Shown: piece after piece, positions 1 through 10,016 of the stretch
Layout: each line of letters opens with the position of its first letter
How positions within the stretch are numbered: position 1 is the first letter of the stretch
Source of the DNA: Rhodosorus marinus
Lineage: Eukaryota > Rhodophyta > Stylonematophyceae > Stylonematales > Stylonemataceae
NCBI GenBank assembly: GCA_029953675.1
Contig: JAMWBK010000008.1
Location: 2,017,001-2,081,000 of the forward strand
Reading direction: 5' to 3'
Length of the DNA stretch: 64,000 nt
Notes under the pieces: generated by a model
Databases searched by the model: none
What the model saw: the letters and a program-made list of their open reading frames with translations, nothing else
What the model was told of the DNA's origin: nothing
Translations under genes and position numbers: made by a program

Positions 1-2192
1 TCCGTCCGATCGGTATGGTCGAGAGTCTATGGAAGCTAGCCGGAAGGTGGCTATGCCAGCGCCTTCGCCAGCGGGTCACAGCTTTTATGGTACCCTTGCA
101 AGTGGGGGTGGGATTTCGGGGGGTTGCGAATTGATCACCTATGGGATCGAGCTGCAGCGTGCCTGTAGGCCGGACCGGGGAGTTTTTGTGGTTGATTTTC
201 GAAACGCATTCAACAGCGTCTCGCAAACGCATGCGTTGGAGGTGATCCGACGGGGTTTTCCGGAAGCGTGGCCCTTCTTCTCTGGTCTTTCCGGAAGCGG
301 GAGCCTCCCCTACTGGACCAGGGAGGGCACTGTTTTCCAAGCACATACTGAAGTCCAACAAGGCGATCCTTGTGGGCCTCTACTGCATGCCTGTGCCTTG
401 CAGCTCGTTCTCCTGCGTCTCGCGACTGAAGTGCCGGCTCTTCGTACTACGCCTATCACGACGACGTGATCTTGCTGGTCGCCCCTGAAACCCTGGCTCG
501 GGAGTTGACCCAGATCGAAGGGATTGCACGTAGAGTCGGTCTCACGGCGGAACCCGAAAAGTGTCGTTTTCTCGCTCCAAGTGAAGTTTCGATGGCATCT
601 CTGTCATCTAATCTACGAACCATTGGCGATTGTGAAAGGTTGGAGCACCACGGCGTCGGTTTCGGGAGCAACAACTTCGCCCAAGCCTCTTGCGAACGTG
701 TTTTGACTCGGCACAAGCAGCTCACTGACGCCATTGAGCGCCTTCGGCCTGCTTGCTTTCCCGCGTTCGTGCCGGTCTTCGACTCAACTACTGGTTGCGT
801 AGCCTACCACCCGACTGGGGTTCGTGGATCGCCGCCAAGGCCGACGAGATGAGGCTGAACCACTGGGGCACGCTCTTGGATGAACCCCTCGATCTTGAAG
901 CGGTTCCCGACAGGGACTTAATCCGTGCCCAGCTCGCTCTACCGTTGCGCTTAGGGGGATTTGGTGTCGCAGATCGGAGACTCGTCTGCTCGCCTGCGGC
1001 GGTCGCCTCCTGGTCAACCGCGCTCCGTACCTTGGTGATTTTACCGATACAAAGTGCCTGCCTTTTGGCTCGAGCACTGACTAGCGAGGACCCAGTGACC
1101 CTTTCGCCCCAGCTTTTGACGATCTATGATGGTCTACAACAGGCGTTCCGGAAGTGCAACGCCGTGCCGGACGAGAATCGATCCCGTTTTCGGTCCTGGC
1201 GGGAACTGCTATGGGGACGAACGGAGGCAATTGAGGACTCACCCATTGACAGAGTTATTGCCGATGAGGGAGAAGTTAGCTCCGGGTCACCTGTTGCAGA
1301 TTACCAAGGTCTGAGCCGATTGTGGAGCTCCCGAACTGATGGGATTCAACGTAGCTTCACCTGGGGCCAACACAGTGCCGCTCATGCATTCTTGCTAAAC
1401 TCTCCCCTCACACGGCCTACCACCGCCGCTCGCCTTCGCGGCATGGGAGGCCATCTCTCGCACCTGTGGCTAACCACTCTGCCTTCGTTGCCAGGTCACC
1501 GGTCTCAATGCCTTCCAGTTCCGCTCCGCCGCACGGATCTACTTAGGCTTGCCACAAGCCCCGTGGCACTCTAATCGGCCGTTTTTCTGTCAGGGATGTG
1601 AGAGCCGGATTGACGCTTGTAGCTACCACTTGTTGGGTTCATGCGGACTGTTGCGAGGTCTCCACATGAGGCGCCACACTCGTATCAAGTACATCCTAAG
1701 CGAATGTTTAACTCGGGTAGGGCATACGGTTGAAGTGGAGTCGGAGCTACCCAGATCGGTCTCGGACACTGGGCCGGCCCGCTGTATCGCAGATATTCTT
1801 GTATCAGACCCTGGCGCCCGACGCTCATCATACGTTGACCTCGCGATTACATGCCCTGTGGCGAGCGCCCACCTCACGGCTGCCGCTCGCCGCCGAGGGG
1901 CAGCCGCTTCGGCTCTTCGAAGAGTGAAGGAACGACGGTATGCTGAGAGCATGCCCAGTCTGCCCTACGCCGAGGGTCGCTCCCACCGGTTCCAGCCTTT
2001 CATTGTGGAAAACTTTGGTCACGTGGATAAGTCGGGTTTAGAGTGGTTGCGGAAATGTTCGCTGAGCATCCTACTGAGAATTTGGCGCTTTTACGGCGTT
2101 TGAGTGCCGCCCTGTGGCGATATTCTAGCAGCATGCTTGCCGACGCGCGCCATCGGCGCCTGGGTTTACACGCGTCTCTCCCTAGTTCTTAG
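1..2192 (+). pseudogene. RLE-1 ORF2, partial and frameshifted
   Basis: The window opens inside ORF2 of an RLE-1 non-LTR retrotransposon, just before the reverse transcriptase active site. The reading passes through at least three frames. The first (to about 469) holds motif A, VDFRNAFN, and motif B, QQGDP. The YHDD catalytic box follows in another frame near 450. The thumb region lies at 753-1574, and the CCHC finger with the restriction-like endonuclease at 1549-2103. The reading ends at the family's usual SLPSS stop at 2190-2192. The 3' end with its GCGTAGCGCTTC hairpin runs to about 2225 and has no tail array. The frameshifts make it a dead copy. Confidence 0.85.
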
Positions 2193-2239
2193 TTCCTTTT
2201 CACGCCTTGCGTAGCGCTTCAAACTATGCTAATTTAAGT

Positions 2240-2447
2240 GTCTCCCTTTGGCGATATTCCAGCCACATGCTTTCCGAGGCGCGCCATCGGCGCCTGGGGT
2301 TGCATGTTTCCCTCCCTAGTTATTAGTTCATCTTCACGCCTTGCGTAGCGCTTCAGGCTATGCTAGTAAAGTCCAATAAAGCCCTGTAAAGCCCATTAAA
2401 GCCCAGTAAAGCCCAGTAAAGCCCAGTAAAGCCAGTAAAAACATACC
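2240..2447 (+). mobile_element. RLE-1 3'-end fragment with tail
   Basis: About 110 bp of the ORF2 C terminus and 3' UTR are present, followed by a degenerate array of AGTAAAGCCC units at 2365-2445. The fragment sits directly behind the 3' end of the preceding copy, a head-to-tail arrangement that recurs in the window. Confidence 0.85.
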
Positions 2448-2498
2448 GCCGCGCACCACCAGGATTCATTGCTCGCCCTCCTCTACTTAGACCCAACA

Positions 2499-3092
2499 TA
2501 GGGCAGGATTGACGGCTGCGGGTAACACTTTCTTGGATCATGCGGACTGTTGAAAGATCTCCGCACGAGGCGTCACACTCGGCTCAAGTACATACTTAGC
2601 GATTGTTTGACCAAGATAGGCCACACGGCGTGTGTGTATTCGGAACTGCCTGTACAGCCTCGGGCACGGCGCCTCCCCGTTGCATCGCAGATCTCCTGGT
2701 TTCGGACACCGCGTCAGATGCTTGGCATATGTGGACCTTGCGGTCACATGTCCTGTAGCAAGCGCCAATCTCGGTCCCGCCGACCGCCGCCGGGGGGCAG
2801 TCCCCTCGGTCCTTCGCCGAGTGAAGGAGCGCCGATACGCTGAGATCACGGCTAGTCTCCCCTCCCCCGAGGGTCGTTCTCACATGTTCCAGTCATTCAT
2901 CAAAAAAAACTTTTGGCCGCTCGGAGAAGTCGGGATTGGAATGGCTGAGGAAATGCTTTACTGACCATCGTGTAGAATACATTTTATCGCTTTGCGTAGC
3001 GTTTCAGGCTATGCTGGTAAAGCCCAGTAAAGCTAGTAAAGCCCAGTAAAGCTAGTAAAGCCCAGCAAAGCCAGTTGAATACTCAGTGAAGT
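2499..3092 (+). mobile_element. Diverged RLE-1 endonuclease-domain fragment with tail
   Basis: This is an older, diverged copy covering the CCHC finger, the restriction-like endonuclease and the C terminus. It is recognisable from the order of motifs but full of frameshifts. It ends at the GCGTAGCG hairpin near 2990 and an array of alternating AGTAAAGCCC and AGTAAAGCT units at 3018-3090. Confidence 0.75.
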
Positions 3093-3102
3093 CCAGTAGA
3101 AG

Positions 3103-3255
3103 CTTGGAACTCTTACGCCGTTTCAATGTCCCTCTTTGGTGATACTCTAACAGCATGGTTGCCGAAGTGCCCATCGCCGCCTGGGCTTGCACGCGCTTCG
3201 CTCCGTAGTTCTTAGTTTTCGTTTCACGCTTTGCGTAGCGCTTCGGGCTGTTAGA
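3103..3255 (+). mobile_element. Diverged RLE-1 3'-end fragment
   Basis: A second decayed 3' terminus follows the tail of the previous fragment. It keeps the TGGTGATACTCTAACAGCATG region, the GCCGCCTGGGCTTGCACGC region and the GCGTAGCGCTTC hairpin, and has no tail array. Confidence 0.7.
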
Positions 3256-3445
3256 ACGTCCAGTCCATTTAAAAAATAACTAGGGGAAAGATCCACCGAT
3301 CAGTTGTGTCTTTGTCGATCGCGTGTTGCGCTAGCCGTGCATTCTGTTGCGATAATATCCGGTTCAATTGACCGCTATATTTGGAGTCTACCGTCCCAGC
3401 AGGAAAACTAAACTCGGACACAGTCCATTCTCGTCCTTATGCTTC

Positions 3446-4435
3446 TCAAGAGGTCTCAAAGCCTTTCAGAATGTCGCTTTCGTCAAAGTCACCCACGTAC
3501 TCGTCGTTCCCCCGTCCCCCGTAGAACTTGTCGGGTACTCCGTCCCCGTAATAGGAGCTCAGCTCGTCGTCGCCTTTTCCGAGGTAGGCTATGTCCTCCC
3601 CAGAGTTTGTTCCCGTAAACACTGTATCATTGCCATCCTTCAGGAACAAGGTGTTTTTCCCAGAGTTATCGAATTGACCTACACTTTCAGGTCCCGACGA
3701 CCCGATGACGACGTTGTCACCACCGTAAAGTCTAATGTTGGACGGATAATCTGTATCAACGGGAAGGATGATCACGTCGTTGGAATCCGTCCCATACCAC
3801 AGTTTAGTCGAATAACCTGGCAATTCAGAGATTGGTTGGTCAATCAGATTGGGGCAGTCAATAGAGTACGGACACCCCTCTTCAGAATTACAAGCGTCGT
3901 CCTCGGTTGTTACTTTAGCACTGGCGCCTGCAATTTCGAGGACCGCCTCAAAAACCAGGCACTGTTTTGTTTCGCAGCACGTTTCGGTCGCAGGAATGTC
4001 GTCAAAGCAGATACTAATCGACCTGATATTCCCTCCTCTACCGCCCGGCTTCGTAATACTCCTCCTCCTTTGAAATCTGTACTTGTTGTCGATTGGGATG
4101 TTGTTGCAATCTGGGTGGATACCTACCCTCATCTTCTTGATTATACCTGGGTTAACATGCCTCAATGTTAACCTGACGCAGCCCGTCGGAAGTTGGTCCT
4201 TGGGGTTCTGATTCCGTACGCACAGCTTGGGGGTCTTCCCGTCCAGCTCTCCAAGCGTCAGCTTCCTGCAATAAGACTCACCCCAGAGAACCCTCGTTTC
4301 AACCCTACTAGGAGCTCCGTTTGGCAGAATGCCCGATGGGTCAGGAAGAGCAAAACTTGCGCATGTATCGTCGATGGTATCTCCCCACACCAAATGCAAA
4401 ATGCCCACTAAAACCACTACCCACCTCCAGCTCAT
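3446..4435 (-). CDS. Secreted protein with RTX-like calcium-binding repeats (secreted gene 1)
   Basis: A single-exon gene of 329 residues. Residues 1-18 form a hydrophobic signal peptide (start at 4435), so the product should be exported. Residues about 50-170 form a cysteine-containing domain shared with the genes at 41302 and 45328. The common points are CVRLT at 86-90, IPxDN at 113-117, DDI at 145-147 and a CC pair at 153-154. Residues about 235-325 carry glycine- and aspartate-rich nonapeptide-like repeats (LKDGNDTVF, LGKGDDEL, YGGRGNDEYVG). These resemble the RTX or haemolysin-type calcium-binding beta-roll known mainly from bacterial secreted proteins. No catalytic domain is visible, so this is not evidence for a toxin. 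The repeats suggest a calcium-dependent wall or matrix protein, which is inference. I see no donor site near the stop and take it as intronless. Confidence 0.8.
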   Translation of the reverse strand: MSWRWVVVLVGILHLVWGDTIDDTCASFALPDPSGILPNGAPSRVETRVLWGESYCRKLTLGELDGKTPKLCVRNQNPKDQLPTGCVRLTLRHVNPGIIKKMRVGIHPDCNNIPIDNKYRFQRRRSITKPGGRGGNIRSISICFDDIPATETCCETKQCLVFEAVLEIAGASAKVTTEDDACNSEEGCPYSIDCPNLIDQPISELPGYSTKLWYGTDSNDVIILPVDTDYPSNIRLYGGDNVVIGSSGPESVGQFDNSGKNTLFLKDGNDTVFTGTNSGEDIAYLGKGDDELSSYYGDGVPDKFYGGRGNDEYVGDFDESDILKGFETS

Positions 4436-5400
4436 CGTTACAGTAATAAAACTCCCCTCTCCTGAAAACCAAAGCCAAGCTTTCCAAGAAAAGCAAAAAC
4501 AACTTAGACAACCACTCTCCTAGCGTGTCTTGAAGAAGCAAATCTAGCACCAGCACCAACGCCTAGCGCCATCGACAAAACCGACCCCGACTACCTACGA
4601 GCTCCCTGCTCAGGTCCTCAGAGCGAAACGCATAGTCGACGATAGACAGTGGTTGGTACACATATATAATAATGCTCACCCCAGACCTGCAGTATGAGGG
4701 GGGAAAGAACGAAGTCCCCAGCGTAGTCCCTAGCCTCGGTTTTCAACGGCTTTGCTTTAGGTAAATGGATACTGCAGGGGAAAACATTCCATCCGCATCT
4801 CATGTCGCTCTCCCCCCACCCCAGACTGATATTCAATTTTGTCCTGCGAAGCGCCTAACGGCCATGATGCAATGATACTCCCCCCTTATAAACCGTTTGT
4901 CTCCAATCGTTGCTTGCCGGTTTAGGTTTCTAGCTGTAGAGTATGCATTTGGATGCTGGAGGCGGGATCTTCGTTGTGCTTTGCTTAGCCTGCTTTTTCC
5001 GCTCACATGTCTTTGTTTCAGTCCCCGAGGAGACTGAAAATCCATTTCATTTGTTCTTGGAACAAAAAAAAAACGCCGACGACGGCAAAAAGCCGTTGGC
5101 GCAAAAAAGCCCGTTGGCGCAAAAAAAGCCGTTGCAAGCAAATCTTCGGTTATGATGGGTATCCCACGGGGGTACGTTTTTTCTTTTTCGAAGGATGTCT
5201 TGGAGGCTACGTTAGTCTGAAACGGCACCGTCAGACACGATGGCATTCACCTCTACTCGATTCCCATTGGCACAAGGAGCTACATGCAAGCATGTAGCCA
5301 CCCGCCACACATGCGGAGCACTAAGCGGAGGATACAACGCGAGCAGGAGAAGCTTGTGCACGAAATAATACGATAGAGTTGAGAAGTCCGAAAGGGCTTT
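4436..5400. other. Unassigned region upstream of secreted gene 1
   Basis: No convincing gene is present. The only structure I see is a short direct repetition of GCCGTTGGCGCAAAAAA at about 5090-5135. An open frame on the minus strand at 4833-5246 has a low-complexity composition (RRRRFFF) that does not look coding. Confidence 0.5.
4661..4672 (-). promoter_or_regulatory. Possible TATA-like element of secreted gene 1
   Basis: The minus strand reads ATTATTATATATG about 226 bp upstream of the ATG at 4435. The position could suit a core promoter with a long leader, but nothing else supports it. Confidence 0.2.
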
Positions 5401-5404
5401 CTTC

Positions 5405-5475
5405 GACACATCCTTCCCCTCGGGCGTTTTTTTCTTTTAGCTGCCGATTAAATCATTCATTCAAATAATACGCCT
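5405..5475 (+). mobile_element. RLE-2 3'-tail fragment
   Basis: The RLE-2 terminal signature is present: CCCCTCGGGCG, a T run, CTGCCGATTAAATCATTCATTC. It is only about 70 bp, reduced to the 3' UTR. Confidence 0.6.
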
Positions 5476-5637
5476 GCCGACCTCTAAGCTCCAAACTAAA
5501 CTGAGCCTCTTCAGCTACTGCGGACCTGACTACTTCCTTCGCACCTTGGCACTGCCATATGGGGCGAGTCTCGCAGGAGACGCAGACCGTACCTCAGCAA
5601 TCGAACTCGACAAACTTCGCGGCTCGCTACTACCTTT

Positions 5638-5912
5638 GGTCACACGTGGATAAGTCGGGTTTAGAGTGGTTGCGGAAATGTTTTGCTGAGCATCCTAACT
5701 GAATATTTGGCGCTCTTGAGGCGTTTAAGTGTCTCCCTTTGGCGATATTCCAGCGACATGCTTTCCGAGGCGCGCCATCGGCGCCTGGGGTTGCATGCTT
5801 CCCTCCCTAGTTATTAGTTCATCTTCACGCCTTGCGTAGCGCTTCAGGCTATTCATCTTCACGCCTTGCGTAGCGCTTCAGGCTATGCTAGTAAAGTCCA
5901 GTAAAGTCCACT
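5638..5912 (+). mobile_element. RLE-1 3'-end fragment with duplicated terminus
   Basis: The fragment begins in the ORF2 C terminus (HVDKSGLEWL region) and runs through the stop and 3' UTR. The last ~36 bp, from ATTCATCTTCACGCC to CAGGCTA, is duplicated in tandem at about 5816-5884. A short AGTAAAGTCC tail follows. Confidence 0.85.
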
Positions 5913-7155
5913 GGAAGGCCAAGGGCTCTCAGCAGCGGAAAAAGACGCGGCTCAGGCGCAGATACAACTGTCATGCCGATGGGGCGAAGCGGGCCTCGCA
6001 ATGTGAGCCAGGATACAACCCTCGCATTCTACAGTAGCTGGCGACAATCACTTGCACTGAACCAGACATTCTCTATCTATTCTCTATCTACTTGGACGAG
6101 CTCCTCCACTCCTGCGCGACAACGAACCTATCTGCATACGATGGCCGCAGACCGCTGTTGCATTCGACTGAACACCTCCGTGAACAGCTAGTTGCAGCTA
6201 GTGTGCAGAGTAAACAGAGCCTCGCACGAGGAACACCAGCACCCGTAGTGCGCATGACGGCGTGGCAGTCGGTAGCCACGTCCGCGGTAGGAGGAAACGC
6301 GCCTTCTCAGGTTTGGTCTGGGGTGCCTGGGGTTTTCGCAATCAAGTCAACTCCTGCTCGCCACTGACCTCGCGCCGAAGACCCCTGCCACCTGGAGAAT
6401 CCTAACCACGCTCTTTCCAGAGTACGAAGTAATCACGCCCTCCGCCGAGCTCGAGGAAGCCTTGGAAGAGAAGCTGCTGCGGCGTGCCCGGCACGCCTGG
6501 GTTCCTACCCTGGCCTCAGACGAGAGTGTACTGTCAGCCATCGAACATCTACCTTACGCCGCAACCCCTGGGCCAAGCGGCCTCCGAGCCGAGCACCTGC
6601 GATGCCTATCTATGACAACCCAACCGGCGCTTCTTCGCTTTCTTCGCAAGCTCGCCACTTCTCCGCAGAGCCTGCCCACCATCTTGTTCGAGGCGATGCG
6701 CAGCAACCGCATCGTCGGGAAAGATAAACGAACTGCACAAGCCGTAGAAGAAGGAGAGCCACTTAGCCTGCGCCCGTTCGGTACTCCAGAGGTGCTGAGG
6801 AAACTGGTGACGCAATGGACCCTCCGCGCGGTCGCTCAGCCTCTTCGCGACTTCCTACTGCCTGAGCAATTAGGAATTTCGGTGAGCGGAGGCTGTGAAC
6901 ATGCCCTGCCCGTTGTAGAAGCTCATCTTGGAGCGCGACCGGACGCTGTCATCCTGAAGATGGATCTGAAGAACGCGTTTAACGTAATTGATCGGCGAAT
7001 TGCCAACCGCATCATTGAACAGGCCTTCCCGGAACTCAGACCTCTCATGACGCTGAGCTACGGACTCCGCGGGGAGAGTGCACCTCATCAATTCGGCTAG
7101 TACGACCACACCACCGACGACTGGCTCATCCTTCGGGTTTAGACTGGGCTTTTCT
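5913..7155 (+). pseudogene. Reverse transcriptase fragment of a third RLE-type lineage
   Basis: An uninterrupted frame at 6462-7100 encodes the first half of a non-LTR reverse transcriptase: a PGPSGLRAEHLR motif as in RLE-1, a finger region (RPFGTPEVLRKL), SGGCEHA, and motif A as MDLKNAFNVID. It stops before motifs B and C, cut off by an inverted RLE-1 copy. The sequence is too different from RLE-1 to be the same family. It could be the missing RT of RLE-2, which I cannot test here. Just upstream, 5913-6375 contains a displaced thumb-like piece (IQLSCRWGEAGLAM, compare IALPLRLGGFGVAD in RLE-1), so the copy is rearranged. Confidence 0.7.
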
Positions 7156-8390
7156 GGCATAGCCTGAAACGCTACGCGAGGCGTGAAAGGAACTAAGAAC
7201 TAGGGAGGGAAGCGTGCAAACCCAGGTGCCGATGGCGCGCCTCGGCAAGCATACTGCTAGAATATCGCCACAGGGCGGCATTCAAATGCCGTAAAAGCGC
7301 CAAATACTCAGTAGGATGCTCAGCGAAACATTTCCGCCACCACTCCATGCCCGACTTATCCATACGGCCAAAGTTTTCCCAAATGAAAGGCTGGAACCGG
7401 TGGGAACGACCCTCGGCGTATGGCAGGCTGGCCATGCTCTCAGCATACCGTCGTTCCTTCACGCTTCGAAGAGCCGAAGCGGCTGCCCCTCGGCGGCGAG
7501 CGGCTGCAGTGAGGTGGGCGCTCGCCACAGGGCATGTAATCGCGAGGTCAACATATGCTGAGCGTCGGGCGGCAGGGTCCGATACAAGAAGATCTGCGAT
7601 ACAGCGGGGTGGCTCAGTGCCCGAGGCCGATCTGGGTAGTTCCGATTCCACCTCAACCGTATACCCGACCCGAGTTAAACATTCGCTTAGGATGTACTTG
7701 AGACGAGTGTGGCGCCTCATACGGAGACCTCGCAACAGTCCGCATGAACCCAACAAGTGGTAGCCACAAGCGTCAATCCGGCTCTCACATCCCTGACAGA
7801 AAGACGGCCCATTAGAGTGCCACAGGGCTTGTGGCAAACCGAAGTAGATCCGTGCGGCGGAGCGGAACTGGAAGGCATCGAGACCGGTGACCTGGCAACG
7901 AAGTCAGAGTGGTTAGCCACAGGTGCGAGAGATGGCCTCCCATGCCGCGAAGGCGAGCGGCGGTGGTAGGCCGTGTGAGGAGAGAGTTTAGCAAGAATGC
8001 ATGAGCGGCACTGTGTTGGCCCCAGGTGAAGCTACGTTGAATCCCATCAGTGCGGGAGCTCCACAATCGGCTCAGACCTTGGTAATCTGCAACAGGTGAC
8101 CCGGAGCTAACTTCTCCCTCATCGGCAAGAACTCTGTCAAGGGGTGAGTCCTCAATTGCCTCCGTTCGTCCCCATAGCAGTTCCCGCCAGGACCGAAAAC
8201 GGGATCGATTCTCGTCCGGCACGGCGTTGCTCTTCCGGAACGCCTGTTGTAGACCATCATAGATCGTCAAAAGCTGGGGCGGAACGGTCACTGGGTCCTC
8301 GCTAGTCAGTGCTCGAGCCAAAGGCAGGTATTTTGTATCGGTAAAATCACCAAGGTACGGAGCGCGGTTGCCCAGGAGGTAAACCTTCGG
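7156..8390 (-). pseudogene. RLE-1 ORF2 C-terminal half, 5'-truncated
   Basis: An inverted RLE-1 copy whose 3' end is at about 7160. It covers the thumb region, CCHC finger, restriction-like endonuclease and C terminus (stop near 7193). It is split by one frameshift near 7815-7835 and truncated at about 8390 against an RLE-2-like fragment. It is closely similar to the copy at 1-2192. Confidence 0.85.
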
Positions 8391-8660
8391 TTTCAACTCA
8401 TTGCCTGGAAGCTTTGATAGTTGAGTGCGTTGGGTTATGGACTCCGTCTGTTTCCGTTGACTTCGCAGGATTGCTCCACGAGCACCGCGACTCGCTTTCC
8501 ACGTTAACGTGTCTGGGTTTCCTGTTGCGGCGTATGAACACTGCCTGGATCCTGGATGCACGTGACCTATGCCTTCCGCGAAGCCTTCGGTAGTCCTTGT
8601 TTCCCCTCGAATTTTTCTTTTTCAGTCTCAGAATAAACACGTATATTCATACGCCTTCCG
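8388..8660 (+). mobile_element. Diverged RLE-2 C terminus and 3' end
   Basis: One frame reads ALIVECVGLWTPS, then LHEHRDSLS, then GFLLRRMNTAWILDARDL and a stop at about 8590. This matches the end of RLE-2 (LIIECFGFMDS, RERPDRLQS, FLLWRMNAALMLEAR). The 3' UTR keeps the CCCCTC/T-run/CAGTCTC signature and ends in ATTCAT. Confidence 0.7.
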
Positions 8661-8805
8661 CTGGCGCTAGTCTGGGGTTTGTTAGCCTAGGGTTAGGTCC
8701 GGAAGTTCAAACGGATAAAAACCGAGGAGACCCGGTCAAGGACCATTTCCTAATGCATGTATCTTAGGTTTGAAAACCCCACAAAGCGTGCTAGCGATGC
8801 GCAGT

Positions 8806-8972
8806 AAGTGTCTCCCTTTGGCGATATTCCAGCCACATGCTTTCCGAGGCGCGCCATCGGCGCCTGGGGTTGCATGCTTCCCTCCCTACTTATTAGTTCA
8901 TCTTCACGCCTTGCGTAGCGCTTCAGGCTATGCTAGTAAAGTCCAGTCCAGTAAAGTCCAGTCCAGTAGTAC
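8806..8972 (+). mobile_element. RLE-1 3'-end fragment
   Basis: The last ~40 codons of ORF2, the 3' UTR and a short tail of AGTAAAGTCC and GTCCAGTCC units are present. It is similar to the fragment at 2240. Confidence 0.85.
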
Positions 8973-9261
8973 GTATCTACTGAAAAAAGGTTTTCTGCTG
9001 GAGGGACAAAGTAGTGCTAATGGTGCGCTATTGTTGGTAGCCTCTAAATAAAGGGTTGAGCAGATCTGCTCAATTGAATGCATTAAACACGAGCTGTCAG
9101 CCGTTGCAACACAGAGCAAAGAGGGACTAACCCACCTCTAAGCTCAGTTATAAAGCTACCAGCAAACAGTGGTTAGCGGAGAAAAGCTCGGAAATTCTCT
9201 CTGCCCTTCGCGCTGAAATCTGCCCTGAAGATGGCACTGAAAAAGGAAGTGGCCATAATAT

Positions 9262-9725
9262 GCCCGTTTTCATGTGATCACCTGTGACGACAGCCGCCGT
9301 ACCACATACGTTGATCTTGCTGTTCCTAATCCTCAAGCTAGTCGTTATCTCCCGGCTGCGGGGGAGCGCCGTGGATCTGCCGCCGCCAGTATGAGACGCC
9401 GCAAAGAGATCAAATACGCGGGGGTTTTGTCTTCCCCTGGTGTTCGTGCTTCGGCACTAGCACATCGCTTGATACCCCTGATCATTGAGTGCTTTGGGTT
9501 CATGGACTCTGTTGGTTCTCGCTGGCTTCGGGAGTTGTTCCGCGAACGCCCTGACCGGCTTCAATCGTTGTTTACCAGCTTAAGTTTCCTGCTGTGGCGC
9601 ATGAATGCCGCTTTGATGTTGGAGGCGCGAGTTCTTCGCCGCACTTGGTCTTTTTTTCCCCTCGGGGTTTTTTCTTTCAGCCTCCGATTAAACCATTCGT
9701 CGTTTTCATGTGCTGGTACTGTTGT
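9262..9725 (+). pseudogene. RLE-2 endonuclease and C-terminal fragment
   Basis: An open frame from about 9274 encodes the second half of the restriction-like endonuclease (CDDSRRTTYVDLAV, then RRRKEIKYAG with the conserved K and Y) and the C-terminal domain. The copy reads past the usual RRA stop because of a changed codon (RRTWSF). The 3' UTR signature follows, and the ATTC tail is nearly absent. The 5' end is truncated inside the endonuclease. Confidence 0.8.
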
Positions 9726-9916
9726 TTAGAAATATTTGATGAAGAAGCTTAAAATAGTGTCACTGGCCCCAAGGGGGCGGAAGAACTGGAGAAAAGTTAT
9801 GCTGGCAACGATAGAAGTACTTTGAAATGCAACATGGGCCTCTACTCATATTTCGTTTCGTAGAAGCAATTATTTACATAAAAGCTTAAAATAAAAGAAA
9901 CGGTCCCCGGCCTAGC

Positions 9917-10015
9917 TTGGCCGCGCTTATCTCCCTAGTTCTTAGCTCCTTTTCACGCCTTGCGTAGCGCTTAGAGCAATGCGAGCGAAAATTGCTAGTA
10001 AAGTCTCAGTAAAGG
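9917..10015 (+). mobile_element. RLE-1 3'-terminal fragment
   Basis: Only the 3' UTR hairpin and about two tail units remain. It lies immediately upstream of the 5' end of another RLE-1 copy. Confidence 0.75.
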
Positions 10016-10016
10016 T

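Noticed and set aside
3368-4171. 267-codon plus-strand frame over secreted gene 1
   Set aside because: It lies antisense to the gene with signal peptide, shared domain and RTX repeats, and has no recognisable feature.
3446-4435. RTX toxin
   Set aside because: Only the calcium-binding repeat type is shared. There is no hydrophobic pore-forming region, no enzymatic domain and no bacterial secretion context.
4833-5246. 137-codon minus-strand frame
   Set aside because: Composition is dominated by simple runs and short repetition; no domain, signal or neighbour supports it.
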